Origin: a virus
Direction: 5' to 3' (one strand)
Length of the DNA: 64,000 nucleotides
IMG/VR virus record: IMGVR_UViG_3300009702_000016
Span: 1 to 64,000 of that record
Of this stretch, positions 24,686 to 33,869 are shown one piece after another (position 1 is the stretch's first letter; each line of letters starts with the position of its first letter). A program made the position numbers and the translations under genes. Under the pieces are notes generated by a model, which did not search any database, was not told the origin of the DNA, and worked only from the letters and a program-made list of their open reading frames with translations.

Positions 24686-27673
24686 TTAGCTTCCTGGGGG
24701 AAAGTCGCGATCAACAGAAATGACATCACCCCTATCAGGCGGGCCGCTCTCCTGATCATATGAGGGTCCTTTAGTGTAGGGACCTGTTGGACTGCCGTTG
24801 CTTGGAGCATTCTTCATTTGGTTAGTAATGGAGTCTGCGTTCTTGTCCTCTGGCATCTCATGCACTGGAGCAGTAATAAGCTCAAATCCATGGACTGAGG
24901 TTGGAAGTTCCTTTCGCAAGGTCTTTGGCATCGTGCTATGAACGTATAGCACCGTATCACCCTTTGGTCCTAAGGAACTCCGCACATTCTTTACTCTTGG
25001 GTCGCCCTTTGTCTTTTTCTTCAGCCTTGTGAGTGCTGCTTCTATATCGTTATCTTTTTCTGATGCGGGAGGTCCTTCTTCCTTTCTATTGGGAGAACTA
25101 CTGAAGGTAAGTCCGGGGGCTGTCTTACTTTTGATGTCCTCCAGTACCTCATTGTCTGTGTCATCCTCAGCACTGTCTTCAGAATCGACAGCAATGTAGG
25201 TGTCCTCTCCTTCCACAGACGGTCCATGCTGCTCCTGTGCCATCGGAGGAGCCATCATTGGGGGCGCATCCATTGGAGCCATCATGTGAGGCATGTCCAT
25301 CGGAGGCATGTCCATCGGAGGTGCCATCATTGGAGGAGCATCCATTGGAGCCATCATGTGAGGCATATCCATCGGAGGTGCCATCATCGGAGGAGCATCC
25401 ATTTCAGGTGGATCCAAAGGAAGGTCCCCAGGGAAACGACCAAAAGGAGGCGGAGGAGCCTCTTCGCCCCCGTCAAAGGTGTCGGGTTCCATTGCTTTCG
25501 GATCGATTCGGACCAGATAAACTGTTCCTTCCCCACTGTCCTTAACGTAGCCAAATGCGTTTTCCGTGGGAGGAATAGCACCTGAGTCTACCATGGGCGC
25601 AGGGAGGGAAGGGGGCGCCGCAGGTGCCACTGCATCTTCTAGCGCCCTCTGAGCCCATGGAGGAAGAGACCCAGACGAAGAGGGAGTCATTGTCTTTTCT
25701 AGTATGTTCTTTAGCATGGGATGCGGAGGGGTTGGCCCTTCGCCGCAACCGCAGCCAACTCCTTCTCGGATCCAGGGAGATGCGATACGGATCTCCTTAC
25801 CCGTGTCCAGGCTTCGAACAACGTACGAGATCTTCGATGCCTTTCCAGTCTTTCTGCCCGCTACACGAACAAGTTCTACCTTTACGTTAGCTCCCGTATC
25901 GGGATCAATCGTAGACCAGTGCGTTCCAATGTCTGGGATAATTCCAATAGCACCGCTTGCGTAGTGCATTACGTCTGTCTTCAGTGCCACGAGGATGTGC
26001 GCTCCCACTCGCAAGTGGTCGGAGACCTCCTCGATCCTAGAGCGAAGGGAATCCGTTGCAGACAGTAAGGAAGCGGCTCTTTCCAGGTCGGATGCGGCCT
26101 TCGGGCTGTACGTACTGCGTGCTACTCTCTTCCTTGTTGGCGCGACTGGGATGTAGGTTAGAGCCAAACGTGCCGAAGATGACCGAAGGAGAGGAAAAGA
26201 GTTCCAATTGTATACCCCGAAATCCTTTTCGATGGGAGTCTCGCTGTCCTCCAGCAGCTCAAAGATTTCGATCTTATAGTCGAACTCTTCTCGCACCTCC
26301 TGTAGGAAGAAGTTGATATCTTCCTCCCTGTCGAAGGGGACATCGTAGGTGAAATGCTTCGTCTTCTTGGCGTTCTTTTTGCGGAGGAAATCTCTGAACT
26401 CTGGATCCCTCACCGCATTCGCAGTAAATGTTACGCGAATTACAGAGCTTGCAATCTTACGTGTTGCTGCTTTTCTTGGCATCTGTTCACCTTTGCTTAG
26501 CATCTCAATCAGAACTGGGTCCGCAGCTACAATGTGTTTTCCGCTTATCAAAACGGGCTCATCTGCAACAGTATATACCCTGTAGTCGTAGGTTCCTTTT
26601 CTATCTGAGCGGGAATAGCTTGATAAAAGGTCCTCTAATCTGTCATCAACGATATTCCCATAATAAAGGGCGCCTGTTCTCCGCTCAGCTTCCAGGAATA
26701 AACTACGGACAAACGGATCTGTTTCTGCTATTTCTTCCAAGGAAGAGAGGAATTTTTTGCTGCTTATTTTCTTGATTCCGTTAACTAGGTTCGCTTCTTT
26801 CAGCATAATGAAGCTCTTGCACTTAACGTAGCTTCCCCGACTACGATCAAAAGAGGGGCACTCTTCTTTGTTGAACCTACAGAAAGCAAAATGTTCTGTT
26901 AGTCGTGTCTCCTTTTCTGGCAGCTGATGATCAGGACAGTCGTCTCTGGCCACTTTCCAATTACCTTGTGCTCCCATGTAGGCAGGGATTAGACCCTCTT
27001 CCTTGACGTAGTACTGCTTGATCTTATCGTTGACGTCTTCGACCTTCTGCGCGGCGAAGTGGCTGGACCTACCCCGGAGAAGGGAAGAGACTTTCAGCAA
27101 GATACTATGCGCAGACTTCTCGTTTGGCCTGAGCCTGGTGATCGCACGACCAAGCAGGGTGGACGTCTTACCAAAGCTCTCTACCCACTTTCCTACGACC
27201 TCCTTGCGGATGTCAGGCCAGAAATCGTCCAGGTACTTCCAATAGTTTCCTATGCTTCTCAGAAAGGAGGATGTCTTGGGGCGCCCAACAGAGTTCTTCC
27301 TCACTTCCCCTAGAGTAAACTCCTCTGCCTTAGCATAGATCGTATAGGACTTTTTGACCATGTCTATCGCATAGTCTAACGACATCCTTAGCTCTTCATC
27401 ATCCGCCTCCGGGGAAGATACTGCCTCCACTGTGGCAGCCCGGATGCGGTCAAGTAGGTTCAACTGAGAACTTACCTTGGGTAGAAGGCTATCCTCATTG
27501 ATCATGTTCCAGAACTTTTGCAGGTTCTCTAGGTCATCCTGGTACCCAACAACCACAGAGGCTAAAGTTCGTACTCTAGCTCCTATGCTTCTATCGACTA
27601 GATCGCTCCATTCGCTCTCAGAAGCCCCAAGAAACGCCATCGCAAGATCTTCTTTCTTATCCGTAATAGGCAT
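24686..27673 (-). CDS. 995-aa virion candidate with Cys cluster and Met/Pro repeats
   Basis: Not recognised. The first 240 residues are helical. A four-Cys cluster follows near 246-292 (DDCPDH, FCRFNKEECPSF, YVKCKSF), a possible zinc site. A mixed region of about 300-660 contains YDVPFDREEDINFF and a glycine/cysteine motif VGCGCGEGPTPPHP. Residues about 755-815 are Met-, Pro- and Ala-rich tandem repeats (MDAPPMMAPPMDMP-type). The C-terminus is polar and disordered. The gene shares one base with the preceding one (TGATG type). Size and setting suggest a structural protein. Confidence 0.7.
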   Translation of the reverse strand: MPITDKKEDLAMAFLGASESEWSDLVDRSIGARVRTLASVVVGYQDDLENLQKFWNMINEDSLLPKVSSQLNLLDRIRAATVEAVSSPEADDEELRMSLDYAIDMVKKSYTIYAKAEEFTLGEVRKNSVGRPKTSSFLRSIGNYWKYLDDFWPDIRKEVVGKWVESFGKTSTLLGRAITRLRPNEKSAHSILLKVSSLLRGRSSHFAAQKVEDVNDKIKQYYVKEEGLIPAYMGAQGNWKVARDDCPDHQLPEKETRLTEHFAFCRFNKEECPSFDRSRGSYVKCKSFIMLKEANLVNGIKKISSKKFLSSLEEIAETDPFVRSLFLEAERRTGALYYGNIVDDRLEDLLSSYSRSDRKGTYDYRVYTVADEPVLISGKHIVAADPVLIEMLSKGEQMPRKAATRKIASSVIRVTFTANAVRDPEFRDFLRKKNAKKTKHFTYDVPFDREEDINFFLQEVREEFDYKIEIFELLEDSETPIEKDFGVYNWNSFPLLRSSSARLALTYIPVAPTRKRVARSTYSPKAASDLERAASLLSATDSLRSRIEEVSDHLRVGAHILVALKTDVMHYASGAIGIIPDIGTHWSTIDPDTGANVKVELVRVAGRKTGKASKISYVVRSLDTGKEIRIASPWIREGVGCGCGEGPTPPHPMLKNILEKTMTPSSSGSLPPWAQRALEDAVAPAAPPSLPAPMVDSGAIPPTENAFGYVKDSGEGTVYLVRIDPKAMEPDTFDGGEEAPPPPFGRFPGDLPLDPPEMDAPPMMAPPMDMPHMMAPMDAPPMMAPPMDMPPMDMPHMMAPMDAPPMMAPPMAQEQHGPSVEGEDTYIAVDSEDSAEDDTDNEVLEDIKSKTAPGLTFSSSPNRKEEGPPASEKDNDIEAALTRLKKKTKGDPRVKNVRSSLGPKGDTVLYVHSTMPKTLRKELPTSVHGFELITAPVHEMPEDKNADSITNQMKNAPSNGSPTGPYTKGPSYDQESGPPDRGDVISVDRDFPPGS
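25225..25400 (-). repeat. Met/Pro/Ala coding repeats
   Basis: Tandem units on the minus strand coding MDAPPMMAPPMDMPHMMAP-like blocks; the DNA carries repeated GGAGCCATCATG and GGAGGTGCCATCAT. They are probably expanded by slippage. This is part of the 995-aa gene and likely a flexible linker. Confidence 0.8.
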
Positions 27674-28626
27674 CAGAGTTCCAGAAGAAGGAGTTTGGCT
27701 TCCGCTATTCTACCCTGTTCTAAAAGCGGGGCTAGAGGAGAGGGGGTAGACCCCTCGTCTACCTCTTGCAGTGCCTCTGCCTTCTTATAAGCCTCGGTTC
27801 CTGCTGTGAGGGAGGAAAGTAGGGAATGGTACCCGCTTTTCACTGCGGCTTGCTTCTTTGCGCTTCGGTAATCTGCTGCCACTCTTCGGATAAGGCTATC
27901 CGCCATCTCTCTCGTGCCTAGAAGAAGGTCCATGTTCAGTGACAAATAGTCCCCGAGCTTCGAGGAAAGGTCATCTGACCTCATATCCTTCAGGAGAACA
28001 GCATCTTTACCAAGAGCCTTAATGATGGAAGAGACGACCCTCTCCCGTAGATTTCTAACCTCGGGACTTTGGTAAATGTCCTCCGAGGACAGGGCTTCCT
28101 TAACCTTTTGGCCGAACTCTTCCCAGCTCTGCTCGCCCGCGATCTTAAGAAGCTCGATGGCATCTTCTATGTGTCCCCCTTCGAGAAGCTCTCTGGCCGT
28201 ATCATCAAATTTTGTGTTCGACATAACTAGTGTGCTCGCTGTTCCTGCGCTAGGTGGTCCTAGATAAGGAGAAGCCCCTACGCCTCCGCCTGCTCCACCG
28301 CTGTTGCCCTTATCTGTGCCCCGTAGCTCTTCCTGGCGCTTACGTTGTGCGTCCAGTGCCTCGCTTTTCTTTCCCTTTGGCCAGAGGCGGCACTTGATAG
28401 TGGTGGCGTTGGGGTCTTTCGTTTCCTTGCTATACTGGATTCCGTTTTCATTAAGGCTGTCAAAGAATGCCTTTGGGTTGTGGTTCCGGGGAACACGGAA
28501 CTCGATCATCGTGACCTTAGCCCCAGGGATAGAGGGGTCCTCTACAACTCCTGAGTTCATCAGGTTCATGTGGTGCCCCTTGAGGAGCTTGGCCGCAACT
28601 GACCTAATGTCTACCGGAGCCGTCAT
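27673..28626 (-). CDS. 317-aa protein, function unknown
   Basis: Residues 1-100 form a compact alpha/beta segment (KVTMIEFRVPRNHNPKAFFDSL; TTIKCRLWPKGKKS). A Gly-rich linker near 108-128 (GNSGGAGGGVGASP) leads to a helical C-terminal half that repeats an EDAIELLK / AEAKLLLLEL pattern. It overlaps its downstream neighbour by one base and lies 3 bases after the membrane protein gene. Virion role likely from context only. Confidence 0.68.
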   Translation of the reverse strand: MTAPVDIRSVAAKLLKGHHMNLMNSGVVEDPSIPGAKVTMIEFRVPRNHNPKAFFDSLNENGIQYSKETKDPNATTIKCRLWPKGKKSEALDAQRKRQEELRGTDKGNSGGAGGGVGASPYLGPPSAGTASTLVMSNTKFDDTARELLEGGHIEDAIELLKIAGEQSWEEFGQKVKEALSSEDIYQSPEVRNLRERVVSSIIKALGKDAVLLKDMRSDDLSSKLGDYLSLNMDLLLGTREMADSLIRRVAADYRSAKKQAAVKSGYHSLLSSLTAGTEAYKKAEALQEVDEGSTPSPLAPLLEQGRIAEAKLLLLEL

Positions 28627-28629
28627 CGT

Positions 28630-29001
28630 TTACCTTCTAGTCTCGTTAAATAACTCAGCGAGCTGTTTAAGCCTCTCTTTTTCATCACTTATTTCTTTGA
28701 TTTTTTCAAGCTTATCTGTAACTTTCTTCTCTTCTTTCTTCGCTTCTTCTATCTCTACCTCGGCTTCTGCATTCACTTTTTCTAGACCTTCGTCTAGCTT
28801 TTTCTTCTTCTTATCTCCCTTTACGTCTGGTTTTTCTGTCTTCTTGAGCTTACCAACTAGAAAAACCACGGAAAAAGCAACGGCTCCTGCCCCAGCCAGG
28901 TACTTCCAATACTTCTTAAGGAGTTCTGGCTGGAACTTAAGCAAAAGAATAAGCACAACAATAAGGAGCGAAAATAGAGCTACTAGGTAGATAGTGGTCA
29001 T
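28630..29001 (-). CDS. Membrane protein with cytoplasmic coiled coil
   Basis: 123 residues. Two hydrophobic segments, about 3-22 (IYLVALFSLLIVVLILLL) and 34-52 (YLAGAGAVAFSVVFLVG), are separated by a short basic loop. They are followed by a Lys/Glu-rich coiled coil (EGLEKVNAEAEVEIEEAKKE) to the end. The layout could fit a holin, a spanin partner or a virion membrane-contact protein. No lipobox or second spanin gene is adjacent, so lysis is not assigned. The stop of the upstream gene overlaps its start by one base. Confidence 0.65.
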   Translation of the reverse strand: MTTIYLVALFSLLIVVLILLLKFQPELLKKYWKYLAGAGAVAFSVVFLVGKLKKTEKPDVKGDKKKKKLDEGLEKVNAEAEVEIEEAKKEEKKVTDKLEKIKEISDEKERLKQLAELFNETRR

Positions 29002-29423
29002 TATACGAAAATGGGCTCAAACGCTGGGGTGGTCTTAAGACTTTCCTCAAACACTCCTTCAATCCAAACCTGTGCTATAACGTCCACTAATGTTCCTGCT
29101 GTTTCTAGCAAAAGCTCATGCGATGTGATTCCAGAATCCAAAGCTACAGTAAGAAAAGTGTGACATAGCAGTCCCTGAGGGGCAACTACCTCGTCAACAA
29201 GAACAGTAGAAAACGATCCGGTGAGTAGAGGGTCGTCACTTACTCCCAGATTTAGAATATGAGTAATTTGAACCCTCAAGGTATCAGCAGTTGACGTATT
29301 TTTAACGAACAACTTCGGCCTTAGAATCGGAGAAACCGGAAGGTTTGTCTCAACTTCTGTCGTTATGGTTTCTCCAGGAGTAACCAAGCGATAGGGGTAG
29401 AGCTGCTTTACAGGTACTAACAT
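29001..29423 (-). CDS. 140-aa beta-rich protein, probable virion component
   Basis: Strongly beta-patterned (TITTEVETNLPVSPILRPKLFV; DTLRVQITHILNLGV), with few charged residues, like small phage surface or tail proteins. It shares a base with both neighbours in ATGA/TAATG style. No enzymatic motif was seen, and the family was not recognised. Confidence 0.65.
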   Translation of the reverse strand: MLVPVKQLYPYRLVTPGETITTEVETNLPVSPILRPKLFVKNTSTADTLRVQITHILNLGVSDDPLLTGSFSTVLVDEVVAPQGLLCHTFLTVALDSGITSHELLLETAGTLVDVIAQVWIEGVFEESLKTTPAFEPIFV

Positions 29424-29665
29424 TAGATATTCTCAGCTAGTTGTGCTAGGCGATTTGCGAGCGCCTCTAGCTTATTAGCGTAGGGAGCTATATTCCTAAT
29501 TCGACACAAGCGTTCGAAGTTGTTTTTTGCCACAGTCCACTGTGTCGTAAGATCCTTTGACTCGTAGATGCTGTCAGCGTAATGCTTAACCGTGTATCTC
29601 CAAACCGAATAAGCGTCTGGGTTCAGTGAGCTTGGTGTGTTCTTGTATGAGGGTGCGGGTTTCAT
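29423..29665 (-). CDS. 80-aa protein, function unknown
   Basis: Helical, aromatic-rich N-terminal half (DAYSVWRYTVKHYADSIYES), then NNFERLCRIRNIAPYANKLEALANRLAQ. It overlaps the preceding gene by four bases and the following one by one, so it is a genuine array member. No family was recognised. Confidence 0.62.
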   Translation of the reverse strand: MKPAPSYKNTPSSLNPDAYSVWRYTVKHYADSIYESKDLTTQWTVAKNNFERLCRIRNIAPYANKLEALANRLAQLAENI

Positions 29666-30237
29666 AGAAGCTCCTCGTCGACTCTCTTCTTACTTCGAAG
29701 TTCACCATTCAAGTCGGACCCAGTTCCTGCCTGACGTTCGAGTGGTAGATAAGGAGTTTCTCCCTTAGTTACTGGAACGGTCTTCGCTAATAAGAATACG
29801 GGTATAGGTCCTCCTCCTCCTGGTGGTGGGCCATTACCCCCTGGTGGTGGGCCATTACCCCCTCCTGGTGGTGGGCCATTACCCCCTCCTGGTGGTGGGC
29901 CATTACCCCCTCCTCCTGGCGGGTTTCCTGGGGCCGTAGGAACATCCATGAGCATCTCAATCCGTACTTGCAAGTTAGTGATAGCGGAAGGATGACTGAA
30001 CTGAAATACAAAATCTCCTAGCCCTTCTGGTCCGTTGCCAAACCTCTTGTCGAACAATATCTCTCGAATGAGGTTTCCTCTGTACAGGAGCTGGCAGGTC
30101 CCTGACTTAACGAGTCCCGGAAACCCTAGCTCTAAGGTGGGATCTACAACAAAAGCGTACACTAGAACTGTGTCCCCAGTTTTTTCATACTCCGCCCTCA
30201 AGTCAAGAACGAGTTCTGTAGGGGACGCAGAGGGCAT
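29662..30237 (-). CDS. Beta-rich protein with Gly/Pro repeat stalk
   Basis: 191 residues. Residues 1-100 are beta-rich (DTVLVYAFVVDPTLELGF; TCQLLYRGNLIREILF). About 105-145 consist of GNGPPPGGG-type tandem units, likely an extended flexible stalk; a short C-terminal segment follows. It could be a surface appendage or decoration protein. It overlaps the following 80-aa gene by four bases and shares one base with the preceding gene. Confidence 0.66.
   Translation of the reverse strand: MPSASPTELVLDLRAEYEKTGDTVLVYAFVVDPTLELGFPGLVKSGTCQLLYRGNLIREILFDKRFGNGPEGLGDFVFQFSHPSAITNLQVRIEMLMDVPTAPGNPPGGGGNGPPPGGGNGPPPGGGNGPPPGGNGPPPGGGGPIPVFLLAKTVPVTKGETPYLPLERQAGTGSDLNGELRSKKRVDEELL
29815..29930 (-). 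repeat. Gly/Pro coding tandem repeat
   Basis: Repeats of about 24-27 bases containing GGTGGTGGGCCATTACCCCC on the plus strand, coding GNGPPPGGG units on the minus strand. Four near-identical copies. Copy number probably varies. Confidence 0.85.
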
Positions 30238-30650
30238 CAGATAGTCTCAGTCGGAGCAGTGAATGTGGTTCCTTGAGACCAGGTTGACGTGATTCGATTA
30301 CGGAACAACACGGTTTCCGGTACGCTCACGAGCAGGGGAACCCTGACCACGTTGGTACTTGCGCCTGCGTCATAGGAATACGTTATGGTTAGCTCGTAGT
30401 TGGAGAAAGCCGCAGCTGTAAGATCGAGGGAACCTGAGTACAGAAAGGCACTTCCTGGAACCAAAGACAGCGTTATCTCGCCAAGCGTCCCTAGACTTAG
30501 ATCCTTCGCAAGTAGTCCTGTGGTTGGATCCATTCTGAAGATAGCACATAGGGGGTCTGCATCAGGAGACACCAGGCTGCCATCCGTGCGCCTAGTAACC
30601 GTAGACACAGCCACAAACTGTTGGTCTTTATGGGTAAGTATGAGACTCAC
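30237..30650 (-). CDS. 137-aa beta-sandwich-like protein
   Basis: Alternating hydrophobic strands (FVAVSTVTRRTDGSLVSPDA; LGEITLSLVPGSAFLYSGSL; YELTITYSYDAG; VVRVPLLVSVPETVLF) suggest an immunoglobulin-like fold, common in phage structural proteins. The pattern of PDADPLCAIFRMD...T resembles the first lines of the amber-interrupted protein at 59631. It overlaps the 618-aa gene upstream by four bases. Function unknown. Confidence 0.66.
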   Translation of the reverse strand: MSLILTHKDQQFVAVSTVTRRTDGSLVSPDADPLCAIFRMDPTTGLLAKDLSLGTLGEITLSLVPGSAFLYSGSLDLTAAAFSNYELTITYSYDAGASTNVVRVPLLVSVPETVLFRNRITSTWSQGTTFTAPTETI

Positions 30651-32503
30651 GACTTCCTCCTAGGAGCGAGCTGAAGATCCTCATCCTCAATCCTGTTCTT
30701 GATTCCTCTCGTAAGTCTTGACTTATGCGATGCGTCTTCGATCTGTTTGTTAACCTTGGTTATGAACGCGACCAAACCGTTCTTCTTCTCCGAGACGCTG
30801 TAGACAGAAAACGGGATACCGAACGTATACATGGCTCCCTTTCTTACTTCTTTAAGTAGTGGAGCAGCCCCCATAAGGCGTTCTAGATCAGAGGAGTTAG
30901 CCCGTAGGATGCGAAGAAGCTCCTTCGTAAAGGTTGTATCGTTCTCTCCTTTGACTTCTTCCCCTTCTACATGGTGAGACCAAATTATCATCATGTGATA
31001 GTCTTGGTCGAAGTCAACAAAGCCAGAAAACTGTGTGCTCTGGACCGGGGTAACCATCACCTTGGTCATCATGTTCGGAACTTTTCTGTCTACAGAGAAG
31101 GAGGCGATGGGACTTCCCTCCTCCTCTTCCATCATCATTCCAGGAGGCAGACGGACCAGGGACATCATGTTTCCGTCGCTACTCTTTCTAGCCTCCTGGA
31201 GTGCAGAACGATACGAAACGAACGATTGATACCCCTGCGATAACTTATGCCCTTGGATTTTGAAGGAACGGGCATAGTTGTCGACTGAAGAGATAAAATC
31301 AGAAACAATCATAAGGGTTTCGTCTAGGCTTCGATTTACCGTTCGGCCCTTCCTAAGTGTTAGAAGTGCGTCACTAAAGAGGCCAAAGGCTAACTGAACA
31401 GTAGTATCCTCGGGAAGCTCTCGGAACCCTTTCTCCTGATCATACTCGCCTAAATCGTATGACTTAATAGGGACTAGTTCACCCTCGTCATCGTACTCCA
31501 TCTTTTCCGTATCGGTCTTGGTCACGACCTCCATATACCCGTATCGTCCAACTTTTGACCGTACCGACAAATAAACCCTTTGTTTATAGACGTCGTAGTC
31601 CCCCTGTCTTCGCAAAGCGTCAAGCGTTTCGTCCGCCTTGTTCTCACTCCCCAGAGGAAAGAGTATCTCTAACTGGGTGGGAGGGGGAATGATGTCTACA
31701 ATCCTTGCTCTTCCCCTGTCGAACGCGAGCAGAGCGTTATCAATGCTAGGTCCCCCCGTCTGCTTCTCATACTGTTCAGAAAGATTCTTCAGGAGCTTCT
31801 TTCCTCCTCTACTTACTGCCCATATGCCAGGAGAGCTAAGGTCCTCGTACTCGCCTCTGTCATTGACCACGCTGAAGTTTCTCCGGTCGATTCCGTACAT
31901 TGGAAGTCGAACTACCCCAGGAGATGTCTTTGTAGTTATGTTGATAGAGTTCGAGAGTCTGTCATACACTGCATCTAGTTTCTTCGACTTGACCGTTAGA
32001 TCCCGAGCGGACGAGGAGTCTACGTTATAGACATCCTTGACGGACTTCTCGATGTCAGCCACGAGGCGAAGTTCTGGCTCCCCTACGGTAATCAGAAGTC
32101 CCTGAGAGTTGTGATGCGCCTCCTCCTTAGCTATCGTCTGTCGGAGTTTACGGATGGGGGCAGACAAGGCACCAATGTTGGGAGGGTTGACTTCATCTGG
32201 CACCGTAATGGGAGAACGTCGAGCCATATCCATAGCGGATTTGGTCTTTGGGAACTTGTATCCTTTTCTCTCCGCACTGGTTAGTAAATCAGAGATCAAA
32301 GTGAAGGGGTCTTTTGTCCCTACGGAGGATGCCTTGCCTAGCATTCCCTGGTAGTACAAGGTTAGAAAGATGCGAAGCAAAGGGGAGTCTAGAATATCCA
32401 TTCGGACCAGGATTTCTGCTCCATTTTCATCTTCGGCAAGAACCAGGTGAGCAAGACGCTTAAGCCTTATTGCGTTCCGCTCTAGTAGAAGTTTCGAGTT
32501 CAT
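30647..32503 (-). CDS. 618-aa protein, function unknown
   Basis: Not recognised. Mixed alpha/beta, with no repeats or low-complexity linker, unlike its neighbours. Segments such as RVYLSVRSKVGRYGYMEVVT and FSGFVDFDQDYHMMIIWSHH look like core strands of a folded domain; the C-terminus is basic (KSRLTRGIKNRIEDEDLQ). It shares one base with the upstream gene and overlaps the downstream gene by four. Virion role by context only. Confidence 0.68.
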   Translation of the reverse strand: MNSKLLLERNAIRLKRLAHLVLAEDENGAEILVRMDILDSPLLRIFLTLYYQGMLGKASSVGTKDPFTLISDLLTSAERKGYKFPKTKSAMDMARRSPITVPDEVNPPNIGALSAPIRKLRQTIAKEEAHHNSQGLLITVGEPELRLVADIEKSVKDVYNVDSSSARDLTVKSKKLDAVYDRLSNSINITTKTSPGVVRLPMYGIDRRNFSVVNDRGEYEDLSSPGIWAVSRGGKKLLKNLSEQYEKQTGGPSIDNALLAFDRGRARIVDIIPPPTQLEILFPLGSENKADETLDALRRQGDYDVYKQRVYLSVRSKVGRYGYMEVVTKTDTEKMEYDDEGELVPIKSYDLGEYDQEKGFRELPEDTTVQLAFGLFSDALLTLRKGRTVNRSLDETLMIVSDFISSVDNYARSFKIQGHKLSQGYQSFVSYRSALQEARKSSDGNMMSLVRLPPGMMMEEEEGSPIASFSVDRKVPNMMTKVMVTPVQSTQFSGFVDFDQDYHMMIIWSHHVEGEEVKGENDTTFTKELLRILRANSSDLERLMGAAPLLKEVRKGAMYTFGIPFSVYSVSEKKNGLVAFITKVNKQIEDASHKSRLTRGIKNRIEDEDLQLAPRRKS

Positions 32504-33339
32504 CAGATCTCACCGTGAGTCTTGGGCTTAATAGAGGACCATTCGCCTAACGAGTACCCGTCCTTTGTAAGTTGATCGAATAGTGCCTTGAGCTTTCTAG
32601 ACGCAGGACGTGACATGGAGTACCCATCTGCACAAAGTCCATTGGAAAGTTCACGTATGGATCTCTTCAGCACGTTATTTGCGTGCATGGAGTAGGAACT
32701 TGTAGGGATTTCCTCGATGTAAGGAGACTGCTCTGACCTATTGCACTCCCCAAGCCAGAACTTGACAGCAAGGGACCACTGGTCCTCTAAACTTCGGGGA
32801 CTTAGGATGATCTTTCTCTTGTCCTTGTTGCGTAGAACTTTGTTCCAGCACTTTTTGCCCTCCTTTGATGCCCCAGCAGGAGGCTTGTTGAGCTTAGGTC
32901 GCTCTCCCTTTGCTGCCTCAACAAGCTTTCCCTTTACGTCTGGACTCATAGCCAAGGCTTCTTTGATGACTCCTACTACATCTTCTGTCGAAGAGGCTTG
33001 TAGGTTCATAGGCATAAGTGGCCGACTAAGAAACCCTTTCTCCTTCAGCCACGACGTAGCGTCCTCTAGATCATCCGGCTTCCAAACCTTAGCAATCGCC
33101 TCCTGCAGATGGCCAAGTCCGACTTTGTTTTGGATATACATCTTGGCCATGTTTCGGATGGCGTTGTCATCCTGTGTTCCCAGCAAGCGTAGTCTATCGA
33201 GAAACTGGTTGTAGTAGTCTATCGGTAGCACCTTAAATAGCTTAAGCCAGGCGGAATCCTCCTCTAGGATAGCCCAAAGGAGATCCTTGGGGGCATACAA
33301 TATAGCCCTCTTTTGCTCATCTAGAGGAAGGGTTTTCAT
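32503..33339 (-). CDS. 278-aa protein, function unknown
   Basis: Helical, with conserved-looking stretches IEDSAWLKLFKVLPIDYYNQ-type (EEDSAWLKLFKVLPIDYYNQ) near 27-46 and a basic middle (ASKEGKKCWNKVLRNKDKRK). The basic segment includes a single Cys and could touch nucleic acid. It shares overlaps with both neighbours. No family was recognised. Confidence 0.66.
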   Translation of the reverse strand: MKTLPLDEQKRAILYAPKDLLWAILEEDSAWLKLFKVLPIDYYNQFLDRLRLLGTQDDNAIRNMAKMYIQNKVGLGHLQEAIAKVWKPDDLEDATSWLKEKGFLSRPLMPMNLQASSTEDVVGVIKEALAMSPDVKGKLVEAAKGERPKLNKPPAGASKEGKKCWNKVLRNKDKRKIILSPRSLEDQWSLAVKFWLGECNRSEQSPYIEEIPTSSYSMHANNVLKRSIRELSNGLCADGYSMSRPASRKLKALFDQLTKDGYSLGEWSSIKPKTHGEI

Positions 33340-33869
33340 CGACTTAGTTTCCAGTACATTTCAAGGTCAGACTCATGCTCCCTCAAATAACTAGACATCT
33401 TTTCTAGTCTCTTGGGTGAGGTGTGGCAGAGTGCTCTTTTCATAGCAGAAAGAAGAAGAGTGGTCATCTCGTATGGATCGTTAAATCCTGCTTCTAGGAG
33501 ACGGTCACTTACATACTCCTCAGTAGAAAGTAAAGAGTTGGCCGCCTTTCCGTGCAAGCGCAACTTGCCAAAAGAAGCACTAACTTCTTGCCCTCCTCCC
33601 CCGCCTAGCTTCTTAGCCAAAAGATTCCCAACAAGTGATCCCAGTTCATGACCTAGGCGAGCCCAGACATCATCAGGAATCATCTTTATGGCCTTCATGA
33701 GCATCTCTGCGGCTCTACCTGCCGTCTTCATGTTAGGCACAAGCAGAGAGGCAGTGCGCTCTTTAGCCGTAGGAATTATTTCTTCCTCAAGATCCACCTG
33801 TAGAAGGTCCTGTATCTTAGCAGATAGAACGATAAGTTTAACTGCTGCCTTTTCTTCCTTACTAGTCAT
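33336..33869 (-). CDS. 177-aa helical protein, function unknown
   Basis: Helical throughout (AAVKLIVLSAKIQDLLQVDL; AEMLMKAIKMIPDDVWARLG), with a glycine patch (KLGGGGGQE) near 92-100. It overlaps both neighbours by four bases, so it is translationally coupled with the 2H phosphoesterase gene upstream. No motif was seen. Confidence 0.65.
   Translation of the reverse strand: MTSKEEKAAVKLIVLSAKIQDLLQVDLEEEIIPTAKERTASLLVPNMKTAGRAAEMLMKAIKMIPDDVWARLGHELGSLVGNLLAKKLGGGGGQEVSASFGKLRLHGKAANSLLSTEEYVSDRLLEAGFNDPYEMTTLLLSAMKRALCHTSPKRLEKMSSYLREHESDLEMYWKLSR

Noticed and set aside
28630-29001. Firm holin or spanin assignment for the 123-aa membrane protein
   Set aside because: Two membrane segments and a coiled coil are compatible, but no endolysin or spanin partner lies nearby in the same operon.
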